This document shows positions 32,071 through 40,521 of a DNA stretch of 64,000 nt, piece by piece (positions within the stretch are counted from its first letter, which is position 1; each line of letters begins with the position of its first letter). This DNA is from Shewanella atlantica (GTDB lineage Bacteria; Pseudomonadota; Gammaproteobacteria; Enterobacterales; Shewanellaceae), in contig NZ_RXNV01000002.1 of the NCBI RefSeq assembly GCF_003966265.1, positions 703,396-767,395 on the forward strand, given 5' to 3'. Below the pieces are notes generated by a model. The model searched no databases. It saw only the letters and a list, made by a program, of their open reading frames with translations, and was not told where the DNA came from. Both the position numbers and the translations under genes were made by a program.

Positions 32071-32147
32071 TGATGAGAACGATTATTATTACCAGTCATT
32101 CAAGATGAATGAGTGGAAATAATGACTAATATGAATAAGTAGAGTAA

Positions 32148-33560
32148 ATGAGTAAAATGAAGTCACCCAATATGTTTCTCCCCTTTACAGGACTCTTCTC
32201 AAGGCTTCAGCTTAAACTCTTTAGTTACTTCGCAGTCTCACTCCTGGCCATCTTGCTCATAGCGACTGCTATTGAGAGCGTTGTACTGAATCAACTGCTC
32301 ACTCTGCCCACATCGACCCAGGAACACCTGCAAAAGCTGGCACATGAAGCCAAAGCGCTTTTGGAAAAAAACGATATTGAAGGGCTTGCTAAATGGGAAG
32401 AACAGCAGGATTTCACTCTCTATATCTTAGATAAAAACCAGCACTCAGTGAGTCAGCGAGAGATGCATCCCCACTTTGTCTTCAAATTGCAATATATGCG
32501 GCAGTTACAACAGCCAATGGGAGATCGCGTTAGAAAGCCCCTGATCGGTATACCTCTGTTTGATACCTTAAACGCCGACTTTCCATTAACTTTAGTCGTT
32601 CAGCTTAATGCCGATCTCCATCCGGCGCAGCAATTAAGCGGCAGCCTTTGGCTCATCAGATCCTTAGTCGGTATTACAGTGTTATTTCTCTTCTCCTCCC
32701 TGTTGGGTCGCTACCTGATCCGCCCTTTAACCCATCTCCAAATGGGCACAAAGGCGCTAGCGGGTGGTGAGTTAACCACACGGATCGCTCATCACTTTTC
32801 TGTAAAAGAGCCTGAGTTTTATCATCTCGCAACTGAGTTTGATTATATGGCCGAGCAGTTGCAAAACAGTATGCAAAACCAAGAGAGATTATTGAGAGAT
32901 GTCTCCCATGAATTGAGAACGCCGCTGGCCCGGCAAGAGATTGCTCTCCACCTGTTAGAGAAACAAGCCACAGCTCAGCAGATGCCTCTGATATCGAGAT
33001 TTAAAGATCAAAATGAACAGATGGCAAAGCTTATCGACAGTATTCTTAGATTCAGCCGCCTTAATAATACCAATATCGATCTCAATCCAAGTTCATTTTC
33101 AATCAGTTCATTAAGGCACCAAATACTCAGGGATATTGAATTTGAAGCCGGGGAAAAGCAAACAATCCAGTGGGCTGAACCGGGCGAGGATATCCCCTTA
33201 TACACAGATTCAAGTTACCTCATCAGCGCCATAGAGAATGTACTTAGAAATGCCCTTAAATATGCGGGCCAGGACTGTAGCATCATGGTGAGCTGTTGGG
33301 CTCTTGATGAGACACTCAGGTTAGATTTACAAGATGATGGGCCGGGGATTAACAAAGACGAACTCATCACTCTGTTTAACCCATTTACGAGAATGGACGA
33401 GGCCCGTCACTCGAGTCAGGGCGGTTACGGCTTAGGACTTGCCATAGTAAAGCAGAGCATCAAGTTGCTCGGCGGTGAAGTCAGTGCCCGAAACTGTGGC
33501 GGTGGCGGCCTGTGCATTAGCATGAGTCTACCGCTTAACCTAAAATGCCCATCAGTCTAG
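32148..33560 (+). CDS. Sensor histidine kinase without a neighbouring response regulator
   Basis: A 470-residue kinase. It has a membrane helix at about 24-45, a periplasmic sensor of about 120 residues, a second helix at about 168-190, HAMP (190-245), and HisKA with H254 in DVSHELRTPLARQE. The ATPase follows with N box ENVLRNALKYA, G1 DDGPGI and G2 GGYGLGLAIVK. The layout is that of CpxA/EnvZ-type kinases. Neither neighbour is a response regulator (DTW protein, deformylase), so the partner is elsewhere. Confidence 0.92.
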   Translation: MSKMKSPNMFLPFTGLFSRLQLKLFSYFAVSLLAILLIATAIESVVLNQLLTLPTSTQEHLQKLAHEAKALLEKNDIEGLAKWEEQQDFTLYILDKNQHSVSQREMHPHFVFKLQYMRQLQQPMGDRVRKPLIGIPLFDTLNADFPLTLVVQLNADLHPAQQLSGSLWLIRSLVGITVLFLFSSLLGRYLIRPLTHLQMGTKALAGGELTTRIAHHFSVKEPEFYHLATEFDYMAEQLQNSMQNQERLLRDVSHELRTPLARQEIALHLLEKQATAQQMPLISRFKDQNEQMAKLIDSILRFSRLNNTNIDLNPSSFSISSLRHQILRDIEFEAGEKQTIQWAEPGEDIPLYTDSSYLISAIENVLRNALKYAGQDCSIMVSCWALDETLRLDLQDDGPGINKDELITLFNPFTRMDEARHSSQGGYGLGLAIVKQSIKLLGGEVSARNCGGGGLCISMSLPLNLKCPSV

Positions 33561-33612
33561 TGACTTAAGTTTAGGCACTTAAATTTAGCGACTTCAGTAG
33601 AGACTTGAGTTT

Positions 33613-33640
33613 TGCGCCCATAGTTTAAAGCTTGGGCGCA
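33613..33640. terminator. Bidirectional hairpin between kinase and deformylase genes
   Basis: TGCGCCCA (33613-33620) pairs perfectly with TGGGCGCA (33633-33640). TTT flanks follow on both strands, and the hairpin lies between two convergent stops. Confidence 0.6.
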
Positions 33641-33667
33641 TTTCAAGATAAAACGACGGGCTCACGC

Positions 33668-34159
33668 TTACTTATACTTGCTAACCTTTTTTAAGGCTAT
33701 CTGCTGTTTAAGCTTAGACAGGTGATCGGTAAACACCACGCCTTGAAGATGATCCATCTCATGCTGTATCACTATGGCCAGGAAGGTATCGGTTTCAATC
33801 TCGAACGGTGTTCCGGTACGGTCCAGGGCTTTTATCTTAACTTTTTCACTTCGGGTGACTTTTGCTCTGTAACCGGGAATAGACAAACAGCCCTCTTCAC
33901 CGACAAAGTCCCCTTCGGCTTCTATGATTTCAGGGTTGATCAGAACTTGAGGCTGATCACGCTCCGGTGACAAGTCTATGACCAGAATGGCATGTAAACT
34001 GCCGACCTGAGTCGCAGCCAGACCAATACCGTCTTCGGTGTCATACATGGTGTCAAGCAGATCATCAATAAAGCCTTGTACCGATTCGATATCCTTAACA
34101 GGTTGAGCTTTTCTTTTTAAACGTTCATCGGGGATTGTCAGAATATCCAGTACAGCCAT
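33668..34159 (-). CDS. def: Peptide deformylase
   Basis: Removes the N-formyl group from nascent proteins. The 163-residue protein has all three motifs: GIGLAATQVG, EEGCLSIPGYRA (metal Cys) and the HExxH motif QHEMDHLQGVVF. It is not next to fmt, so it may be an extra copy of the enzyme alongside a def-fmt locus elsewhere. The start ATG at 34159 (MAVLDILTIPDERLKRKA) fits the family. Confidence 0.95.
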   Translation of the reverse strand: MAVLDILTIPDERLKRKAQPVKDIESVQGFIDDLLDTMYDTEDGIGLAATQVGSLHAILVIDLSPERDQPQVLINPEIIEAEGDFVGEEGCLSIPGYRAKVTRSEKVKIKALDRTGTPFEIETDTFLAIVIQHEMDHLQGVVFTDHLSKLKQQIALKKVSKYK

Positions 34160-34559
34160 GGTAAAAAATCACATATTGAAAAAATTTGGCGTCATTATGA
34201 CCTAATTATCCTTAAAGGCAACTCTGGCTTAACTAAATATTCAGATAGTTGCCATCGATATTATACCAATTCCATTAAATAGTTGGTCATTCAGCGGGAA
34301 TTAAAATCACTGTAGGTAAGTAAGTGGATTGTAGCTAATAGTTATTCTATATCGAAAACCACATACGCAGCATAAAGTGATTTTAAACCCGCACTATGTG
34401 AGCTTCTCAGGACTTCCACTACTGCGTTGCATAGTCTCAAAAGGGAATAACCATTTCTTCAACAATGCGCCTAGAATTGAAAGCCCTGAGACAGCTCTGA
34501 ATTAATCACATATTTAATGGAACTGGTATTATCCATCAATATCAAAGCAGTTACTGTAT
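34160..34559. other. Gene-free stretch between def and the POT/MFS gene
   Basis: About 400 bases without a gene. It is mostly the MITE-like inverted-repeat element (34263-34529). The rest must hold the def promoter and the start region of the transporter gene. Confidence 0.5.
34263..34529. mobile_element. MITE-like element with 18-bp terminal inverted repeats
   Basis: ATACCAATTCCATTAAAT (34263-34280) is repeated inverted, with one mismatch, as ATTTAATGGAACTGGTAT (34512-34529). If the repeats are read from ACCAATT, ATTAT flanks both sides, which could be a 5-bp target duplication. An inner inverted pair AAAATCACT/AGTGATTTT (34303-34311, 34376-34384) lies inside. There is no coding frame, as expected for a non-autonomous element. 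Confidence 0.65.
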
Positions 34560-34646
34560 TTGTCTACTCATATGGACAGCACAACTTGTAATCATAGCGT
34601 TAAATCGCTAACATCGCTCCGAGTGTATACAATATACGGATTATAT

Positions 34647-36368
34647 ATGTCGCGAGTAGCACGTACGCCTTTACCGAAAACCTTCTTCGTTGCTAATACG
34701 ATGGAGATATTTGAACGCCTTGCCTGGTATGGTTTTTTTACCCTGTCGTCTCTCTATATGACCTCTCCGGCTCGTCAGGGAGGATTAGGTTTCAGCGAGC
34801 AAGAACGTGGACTTCTTCAGGGAATGATCCCTTTTTTCCTCTACCTCTTCCCGGTATTAACCGGGGCATTAGCCGACCGCTATGGATATCGCAAGATGTT
34901 CTTAACCGCCTATCTCATCATGTGCCCAAGCTATTTTATTTTAGGACAGGTCGACTCATTCGCCGGCTTCTTTATCGCCTTTATGGGCGTCGCCCTGGGT
35001 GCAGCCTGTTTTAAGCCTGTTGTCACAGGCACTATTGCCCGCACGACCGATGAAACCAATCGAGGGCTGGGTTTCGGCATATTCTATATGATGGTCAACA
35101 TAGGTGGATTTCTGGGGCCCTTTATTGCCGGATACGTTCGGGCTATCAGCTGGGACTGGGTATTTATCATGTCGTCGTTCTGGATAGCGGTTAACTTCAT
35201 CCCTGCTCTGCTTTTTTATAAAGAACCTACCGATCCCTGTGAGCAAAAAGGAAAACCCTTGAGGGCTGTGTTTGCTGATATTCAGCAGGTTTTGGGTAAT
35301 GTACGTTTTGCGATGCTATTTTTTGGAACCTTGATAATATTAATGTCTTATGGCGCAAAATGGCTATCTGGAGAAACGACATTAATCATCTATTTTGTTT
35401 GGTTTATTGGCCACTTTCTGTGGGATATTAGTGCCAGCTCGAGCCGGAAAGCTCCCTGGTACAGACAGAAAATCAGCCTGGGTAATAAACCTTTCGTAAT
35501 CTACCTTCTGATCTTGTCAGGTTTCTGGATGGTGTATCAGCAGATATTCATCACCTTGCCAATCTTTATTCGTGACTTTGTCGATACTTCAGATCTTGTT
35601 CTCATGTTGGCCCAATACCCTGATCTATTGTCCTTTTTAGCCCCTGTCGATGCTCACACACTACAAACTGAACTCGTCAGACTCTCTCAGGCGGTTGCCA
35701 CCAACGAGATTGATATCAATCAGGCCTATTTTGAACTGGTCCACTCTAAGATAATGGTTCCGGTAACCGAGTTGAATATCGGGTTAGCTGCCATCGCGCA
35801 AGATCCGTCAGCTGTCATCGATTATTCACAAAGCTGGATCGAGCAACACAGACAAGTAAACCCCGAGTACCTGATTGGACTGAACTTCCTATCAATTGTT
35901 CTGCTGCAAGTGATGATCAGTCGCTTCATCGAACGTTTTCAAGCTCTCCCCATTTTAGTTGCCGGTACCATTATCATATCCTTAGGTACGGCACTCGGTG
36001 GCGTTGCTCACGGAATGGTAATGGGCGGCTTTATGGTACTGACATCAATCCTGGTTTTCTCGATCGGCGAAATGGTTGCCTCACCAAAGAGTCAGGAGTA
36101 CGTGGCCAGTTTCGCACCAAACGACAAGAAAGCCATGTTTATGGGCTATTACTTTGTCTCCTCTGCTATCGGTTTCTTACTTGCAGGCCCCCTGTCAGGC
36201 TATCTCTACGGGGAAGTGGCAAAGAGTGCCCATCGACCCGATCTGATGTGGTACATCATAGGAGGATTTGGTTTAGTTACCGCTTTAGGTTTGGTCCTGT
36301 TTCATAAGTTTGGTGCTATCAATTCGCAAGAAAATGTACAACAACATGAGACGGCAGAGGCGCTATAG
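34647..36368 (+). CDS. POT/MFS-type transporter with a large central loop
   Basis: From the ATG at 34647 (573 residues, GGA just upstream) the protein has about twelve to fourteen membrane helices. Features of the proton-dependent oligopeptide family are NTMEIFERLAWYGFF, the loop GALADRYGYRKMFL and GMVMGGFM further on. A hydrophilic insertion of about 100 residues, rich in Asp, Glu and Gln (roughly residues 340-440), separates two helices and is unusual for the family. Substrate unknown. An upstream ATG at 34560 is possible but lacks support. Confidence 0.8.
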   Translation: MSRVARTPLPKTFFVANTMEIFERLAWYGFFTLSSLYMTSPARQGGLGFSEQERGLLQGMIPFFLYLFPVLTGALADRYGYRKMFLTAYLIMCPSYFILGQVDSFAGFFIAFMGVALGAACFKPVVTGTIARTTDETNRGLGFGIFYMMVNIGGFLGPFIAGYVRAISWDWVFIMSSFWIAVNFIPALLFYKEPTDPCEQKGKPLRAVFADIQQVLGNVRFAMLFFGTLIILMSYGAKWLSGETTLIIYFVWFIGHFLWDISASSSRKAPWYRQKISLGNKPFVIYLLILSGFWMVYQQIFITLPIFIRDFVDTSDLVLMLAQYPDLLSFLAPVDAHTLQTELVRLSQAVATNEIDINQAYFELVHSKIMVPVTELNIGLAAIAQDPSAVIDYSQSWIEQHRQVNPEYLIGLNFLSIVLLQVMISRFIERFQALPILVAGTIIISLGTALGGVAHGMVMGGFMVLTSILVFSIGEMVASPKSQEYVASFAPNDKKAMFMGYYFVSSAIGFLLAGPLSGYLYGEVAKSAHRPDLMWYIIGGFGLVTALGLVLFHKFGAINSQENVQQHETAEAL

Positions 36369-36391
36369 CTAACTATTATCAATTGGTATAT

Positions 36392-36440
36392 CGGACACTG
36401 ATAATTAACACCTCTTATTGGCGTTAATTATCAGTGGCCG
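36392..36440. repeat. 18-bp-stem hairpin between convergent genes
   Basis: CACTGATAATTAAC (36396-36409) pairs perfectly with GTTAATTATCAGTG (36423-36436). CGG/CCG extends the stem beyond one A-G mismatch. No T-run follows on either strand. It lies between the transporter stop and the outer-membrane protein stop. Confidence 0.7.
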
Positions 36441-36475
36441 AATCCTGGCTATTACAATGAATGACCATACTTCAA

Positions 36476-37162
36476 TCAAAATTGAGATTGTACGGCGATG
36501 CCCCACTTCGTCTCCTCTTCACTGAAGTTCTCATATTGATTGGATTCATAACGATATCGGATCTCCCAGGACCAGCGCTCAGTCACGCGGTACCCAAGTG
36601 ATAGCCAGGCGTGAGTCTCATAACGCTCACTGCCATCGATTGCAGCACTGCCCTGTGCAACTAAGGTGTTGTACCACCTGTCGCTCCATGGTTTGAGAAC
36701 AGTTACACTGGCGTTTGCCGTGATACTGTCACTATTGGGGTTATCTTTCACACTCAGGTAATTTGCCCCTAACTCAGTAAAAATGGCGCTATCCATCCAG
36801 CCATTAAATTCGCTGATAACGCCAAGTTGATATTGGTAATGGTTAAAGCGACCTATTTCCGTATCTGTTTTTCCATGTTTAATCGACGCGCTTAAATTCC
36901 AGTTACTCAACGCGCTTTGAGGAGAATAGAGATAAGCGAGGTGCCACTTATCCCCACCAAAATTTGAATTTAATTCAATTTTTTGGCTCTCACCACCTAA
37001 TCGACCCGCGACTTTAAGGACGTCGGCATCGAAACCAGCACCTAAGGTGCTGGTTAAATTGAGTGGATCGGCAATATGACGGATGGTTTGCGCATTTACT
37101 GCACTGGAGAGGCAGAGAAAAATGAGGGTTACGGACAGTCCCCCCTTATTATTGAAATACAT
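36476..37162 (-). CDS. Outer-membrane beta-barrel protein, DUF481-like
   Basis: A 228-residue protein from the ATG at 37162 (a GTG at 37171 is also possible). It has a signal peptide ending AVNAQ, then repeated amphipathic strands (KWHLAYLYSPQ, WNLSASIKHGKTDTEIGRF, RWSWEIRYRYES) and a C-terminal GIAVQSQF whose final Phe is the usual signal for the barrel-assembly machinery. The pattern resembles DUF481/YdiY-type barrels. Cargo or role unknown. Confidence 0.7.
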   Translation of the reverse strand: MYFNNKGGLSVTLIFLCLSSAVNAQTIRHIADPLNLTSTLGAGFDADVLKVAGRLGGESQKIELNSNFGGDKWHLAYLYSPQSALSNWNLSASIKHGKTDTEIGRFNHYQYQLGVISEFNGWMDSAIFTELGANYLSVKDNPNSDSITANASVTVLKPWSDRWYNTLVAQGSAAIDGSERYETHAWLSLGYRVTERWSWEIRYRYESNQYENFSEEETKWGIAVQSQF

Positions 37163-37376
37163 TGCTAACACCGGAAAAAAATATCATTATCACAGTCAAA
37201 GTAAGGCCGCTCAACATACTTTACAAATAATTACAACACCTTAGCTAGTGCGCAACATGCAAGCCAAATACAAACAAAGGTATCAAGTGGTATCAGCTTT
37301 CGGCATGTATTCTGGCCTGTTTCATTTTTAGAGGATAAGATAATCAGGTGAGTATCTGAAATTAAATGGAGCAGCG

Positions 37377-37730
37377 GTGACTGAACAGAAATCTTTCTCA
37401 CCGATGGAGAAGATCTGGTTTATCGTAGGGATGATCCCTGAGGGCACAGTAACTTCATACGGAAAAGTTGCCGATCTGGCAGGTTTACCGGGAAGAGCCC
37501 GATATGTATCTAAGGCACTAAAATCAGCGCCACAAGCGATGAATTTGCCTTGGTTCAGGGTAATTAACAGTCAAGGACGAATATCTTTTAAAGAAACCTC
37601 ACAACCCTATCAGGAGCAGATGGAACTGCTTAGGCTCGAAGGTGTTGAGGTTATTCGTGGAAAAATTAAATTACAAGACTATGAGTGGCAACCTGATATT
37701 GCAACCTTAGTTCTAGCGATTCCATTTTAA
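37377..37730 (+). CDS. Alkyltransferase-like protein (ATL, MGMT-related)
   Basis: The 117-residue protein (GTG start with GGAG six bases upstream) is like the C-terminal domain of O6-alkylguanine-DNA alkyltransferase: VTSYGKVADLAGLPGRARYVSKAL. Where the enzyme has PCHRV with the acceptor Cys, this has PWFRVIN. Trp in place of Cys marks the ATL/YbaZ group, which binds O6-alkylguanine and hands it to nucleotide excision repair instead of repairing it directly. The gene stands alone. Confidence 0.93.
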   Translation: MTEQKSFSPMEKIWFIVGMIPEGTVTSYGKVADLAGLPGRARYVSKALKSAPQAMNLPWFRVINSQGRISFKETSQPYQEQMELLRLEGVEVIRGKIKLQDYEWQPDIATLVLAIPF

Positions 37731-37939
37731 GCGCTATGGTCCCAAAAGATAAAGCCGCTCCTCACTTGAATTGGAGATATACCCAAAACACTTAAAAATC
37801 CTGGGTTCAGCATGTCGAGAAGAGACAGAGTTCAGTGAACTGAAAAGGATTAAACTTGTCTGATTATCAAGGTTAGTAAAATATTGCTATGCTCATACTT
37901 GAATGAGTATGTTGAAAAATCTGTTTTAAGGAGCTCTCA

Positions 37940-38707
37940 TTGTCTATCGGTAAACGACTCGTACTGGCAACGAATTTATTATGCTTTAGTTTTTTGCTAA
38001 GCGCAGAGCCCGGGCCTCTGACGCCACATACGGCAGAATATCAGGTCAATTATGGCAGCATCGAACTGGGCAAAGCCAGGTACCAACTGCCAAGTGCCGA
38101 GGGAAACCTATATCACTACCGTTTCGATAGTGACTTAAGTTTGTTAGTACTCTCCGACAAGAGAAGTATGTTCAGTGACTTCACCTTGAACAATCAACAG
38201 CTTACCCCCATGCGCTATACCCATAACCGTAAAGGCACGGGTCCAAGTTATCAAGAGCAGGCGGCATTTGCCAAGGGGCAAGAGGTGGTTCACAGTCGCT
38301 ATAAAGATGAAAGAGCAAAGCTGCCCTACACAGACATCTTATATGATCCCTTAATGGTACAACTGCAATTTCGTCTCGACTTAGCTCAGGGTAAGAAAGA
38401 GTTACATTACGTCATGGTGAAAAGCGGAGAGCTCGATGAGTACGGCTTTAAAGTCGTCGGAAAAGAGAGAATGAACATTGAAAGTGGCAGTTATGAAACC
38501 ATCAAGATCGAAGTGATCAGGGATAACACAAAAAGACAGACATTCTTTTGGATGGCGCCGGATTTAGGTTTCCTTCCGATACGCCTGACTCACTTCGAAA
38601 AGGGTAGCAAGCAACTCGATATTAAACTACTCAGTTATCAATTCAGTCAAGAGCAACAAACCGTCAACACTGAGCCCATGAGCTCCAAGGTTATCACGCC
38701 ACTATAA
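37940..38707 (+). CDS. DUF3108-family exported protein
   Basis: The 255-residue protein starts at TTG (37940) with AAGGAG six bases upstream. It has a signal peptide and an all-beta body: TAEYQVNYGSIELGKARYQL, YHYRFDSDLSLL, DILYDPLMVQLQFRLDL, then IEVIRDNTKRQTFFWMAPDLGFLPIRLTH. This matches the DUF3108 pattern of periplasmic proteins often placed near envelope or nucleotide genes. Function unknown. Confidence 0.8.
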   Translation: MSIGKRLVLATNLLCFSFLLSAEPGPLTPHTAEYQVNYGSIELGKARYQLPSAEGNLYHYRFDSDLSLLVLSDKRSMFSDFTLNNQQLTPMRYTHNRKGTGPSYQEQAAFAKGQEVVHSRYKDERAKLPYTDILYDPLMVQLQFRLDLAQGKKELHYVMVKSGELDEYGFKVVGKERMNIESGSYETIKIEVIRDNTKRQTFFWMAPDLGFLPIRLTHFEKGSKQLDIKLLSYQFSQEQQTVNTEPMSSKVITPL

Positions 38708-38709
38708 TT

Positions 38710-38749
38710 TATCATGTTGTATCGCCAATATTGGCGGTGCAACATGATA
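38710..38749. repeat. 40-bp near-perfect palindrome between convergent genes
   Basis: TATCATGTTG (38710-38719) pairs with CAACATGATA (38740-38749), and CGCCAATATTGGCG fills the centre, so the whole stretch folds into one hairpin with only two mispaired positions. It could end transcription in both directions, though T-runs are short. Confidence 0.75.
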
Positions 38750-38779
38750 AGGCGCGATCAATTTCAGTTTGAATACCAA

Positions 38780-39109
38780 TTAGGTCGCACTATTAATTGA
38801 ACATTCTCTTTCCGACCAAAATGCAACTCTAAAGGGATACAACACCGCCTTCATCACTCCTTTCGCAACTGCAGGGTCCTTCTGCATTATTGCTGTAGCC
38901 GATGACTCAGAATCAACTTCAAGAATCACGATCCCAAAAGTACTTTCATCCTGAGTAAGAGTACGGCCGGCCATCAATACAAGTTTATCCTCATTTAAGC
39001 GTTGCAGATAATGAAAATGCTCCTCGATAGCTAACGCTTCCTGTTCATCAGGCCCTTCAGACAGCATCTCAACTCTGGTTGGGCGCAATTGATAGATAAA
39101 TTGATTCAT
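38780..39109 (-). CDS. YciI-like family protein
   Basis: A 109-residue protein with the ferredoxin-like dimeric alpha+beta fold of YciI proteins: FIYQLRPTRVEML, EEHFHYLQRLNEDKLVLMAGRTL, then FGIVILEVDSESSA and DPAVAKGVMKAVLYPF. The conserved His in EEHFHYL and the Asp in the DPAV segment suit the proposed active site. Function unsettled. It converges with the DUF3108 gene. Confidence 0.8.
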   Translation of the reverse strand: MNQFIYQLRPTRVEMLSEGPDEQEALAIEEHFHYLQRLNEDKLVLMAGRTLTQDESTFGIVILEVDSESSATAIMQKDPAVAKGVMKAVLYPFRVAFWSERECSINSAT

Positions 39110-39216
39110 TGAATATCCGAAAACCCCGGTTAAATAAAAACTTATCGCGTCTAGTAACGCGCCTTAGATAGATAGCAAGTAAGAATCCAGTTCAAGAATA
39201 GCAAAATACTAAGGCG

Positions 39217-39474
39217 CTATATGCATGCATCGAGCGTAGAGTTAGTGAACAGTTCAAACTCTGCCGGCCAAAGAAAAAGCGTATGAAACCGTATACCATG
39301 CTCAAAGGGTTTAGATATTTGCACACACTCATACTCTATCGACTCAACGATAAAGCTCTCTCCCAACATAGTAGAAACTTCTTTGAGCTGCTGCGCATCG
39401 TAAGCGACATCGGGTAATTGAAGTAGCCTTACGACGTCACCAACAATCACCTCATCTCCATTTTTATCTCTCAT
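39217..39474 (-). CDS. Hypothetical small protein
   Basis: An 85-residue protein starting MRDKNGDEVIVGDVVRLLQLP, a beta-rich opening that looks like an SH3/KOW-type small barrel. No catalytic motif is visible. It is on the same strand as the glutamine amidotransferase gene, 29 bases downstream of it, so the two may be co-transcribed. Confidence 0.6.
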   Translation of the reverse strand: MRDKNGDEVIVGDVVRLLQLPDVAYDAQQLKEVSTMLGESFIVESIEYECVQISKPFEHGIRFHTLFLWPAEFELFTNSTLDACI

Positions 39475-39503
39475 GGCTCAAATAGCTTTTCGATGAGACT
39501 CAA

Positions 39504-40283
39504 TCACTGAGCATCTATCAGCTCGCCTTTACAAAACAGCTTCCACTCCCCGGCAGATAAGATGTGCCAATGTTCATTATTGGTTAATGGCCTGGTGGCT
39601 ATGACTGTGACAATATCATTTGCCGTCGTCTCTTTATCGAAATCGATAACCACATCTGTGTCTATGAGTCGAGCCTTACCAAACGGTGCCTTACGTGTGA
39701 TATAGCACAAGTTATTGCTGCAATAGCTCATCAAATGATCGCCATCACTTAAGATCATATTGAACACACCTAGGGCACGGATCTCATCGGCAAGCTTAGC
39801 AATGTAATGATAAACAAGTGTAATATCCTCGGGTTCGTTGTCCCCGAATTTTTCTACGATCTTTTCTAGTAACCAACAAAAAGCGAGTTCACTATCAGTA
39901 TCGCCAACTGGCTGATACCTTGAAACCTTAAATTTATCCTGATATTCGCTCAGCTGACCATTATGTGCATAGGTCCAATACCTTCCCCATAACTCACGCG
40001 TAAAGGGGTGGGTATTTTCAAGAGAAACGCAGCCTCGATTGGCTTGGCGGATATGGCTCACCACCACCTCACTCTTGATAGGGTAGGATTGGATCAGCTT
40101 CGCAATATGAGACTCGCTGCTTGGGCAGGCATCTTTAAAAGTACGACTCCCTTTTCCCTCATAAAAGGTGATCCCCCAACCATCAACATGAGGGCCTGTG
40201 ACACCGCCTCTTTGAGCCAGGCCGGTAAAGCTAAAAACAATATCTGTCGGCACATTGGCACTCATCGCCAGTAGTTCACACAT
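39504..40283 (-). CDS. Class II glutamine amidotransferase (YafJ-like)
   Basis: A 259-residue Ntn-hydrolase. After Met removal, Cys2 in MCELLAMS is the nucleophile. HIRQANRGCVSLENTHPF, YAHNGQL and DSELAFCWLLEKI are the family's substrate-site segments. These YafJ-type proteins release ammonia from glutamine or a related gamma-glutamyl substrate; the acceptor is unknown. Length is typical (about 255). Confidence 0.9.
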   Translation of the reverse strand: MCELLAMSANVPTDIVFSFTGLAQRGGVTGPHVDGWGITFYEGKGSRTFKDACPSSESHIAKLIQSYPIKSEVVVSHIRQANRGCVSLENTHPFTRELWGRYWTYAHNGQLSEYQDKFKVSRYQPVGDTDSELAFCWLLEKIVEKFGDNEPEDITLVYHYIAKLADEIRALGVFNMILSDGDHLMSYCSNNLCYITRKAPFGKARLIDTDVVIDFDKETTANDIVTVIATRPLTNNEHWHILSAGEWKLFCKGELIDAQ

Positions 40284-40354
40284 TCATACGCCCTATTCAT
40301 CACTATCTACAATAATTCTATTCTAATACCATGAAACTAAAAGTGGAATTGGGA

Positions 40355-40442
40355 GTTTAAATAATTATTTAAACGTTTGTTTGAAATAATACTTGTATTA
40401 AGTCACACATAGGGTTAAATTTTATGCGACACAGGTCTGACC
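40355..40442 (+). promoter_or_regulatory. fadE upstream operators: 20-bp palindrome, PsrA-like site, FadR-like site
   Basis: Three dyads lie upstream of fadE. GTTTAAATAATTATTTAAAC (40355-40374) is a perfect palindrome. TTTAAAC-GTTT-GTTTGAA (40368-40385) overlaps it and resembles the PsrA fatty-acid regulator pattern. GGTCTGACC (40434-40442) matches the core of the E. coli FadR site. The spacing suits a fatty-acid-responsive promoter; which dyad is used is inference. Confidence 0.5.
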
Positions 40443-40521
40443 ACAACCTATAATTGTGATTACGATCAACAAACTTTTGACCTCTGGTCAATACTCAGGT
40501 CGCATTTTAAGGAGAATAACA

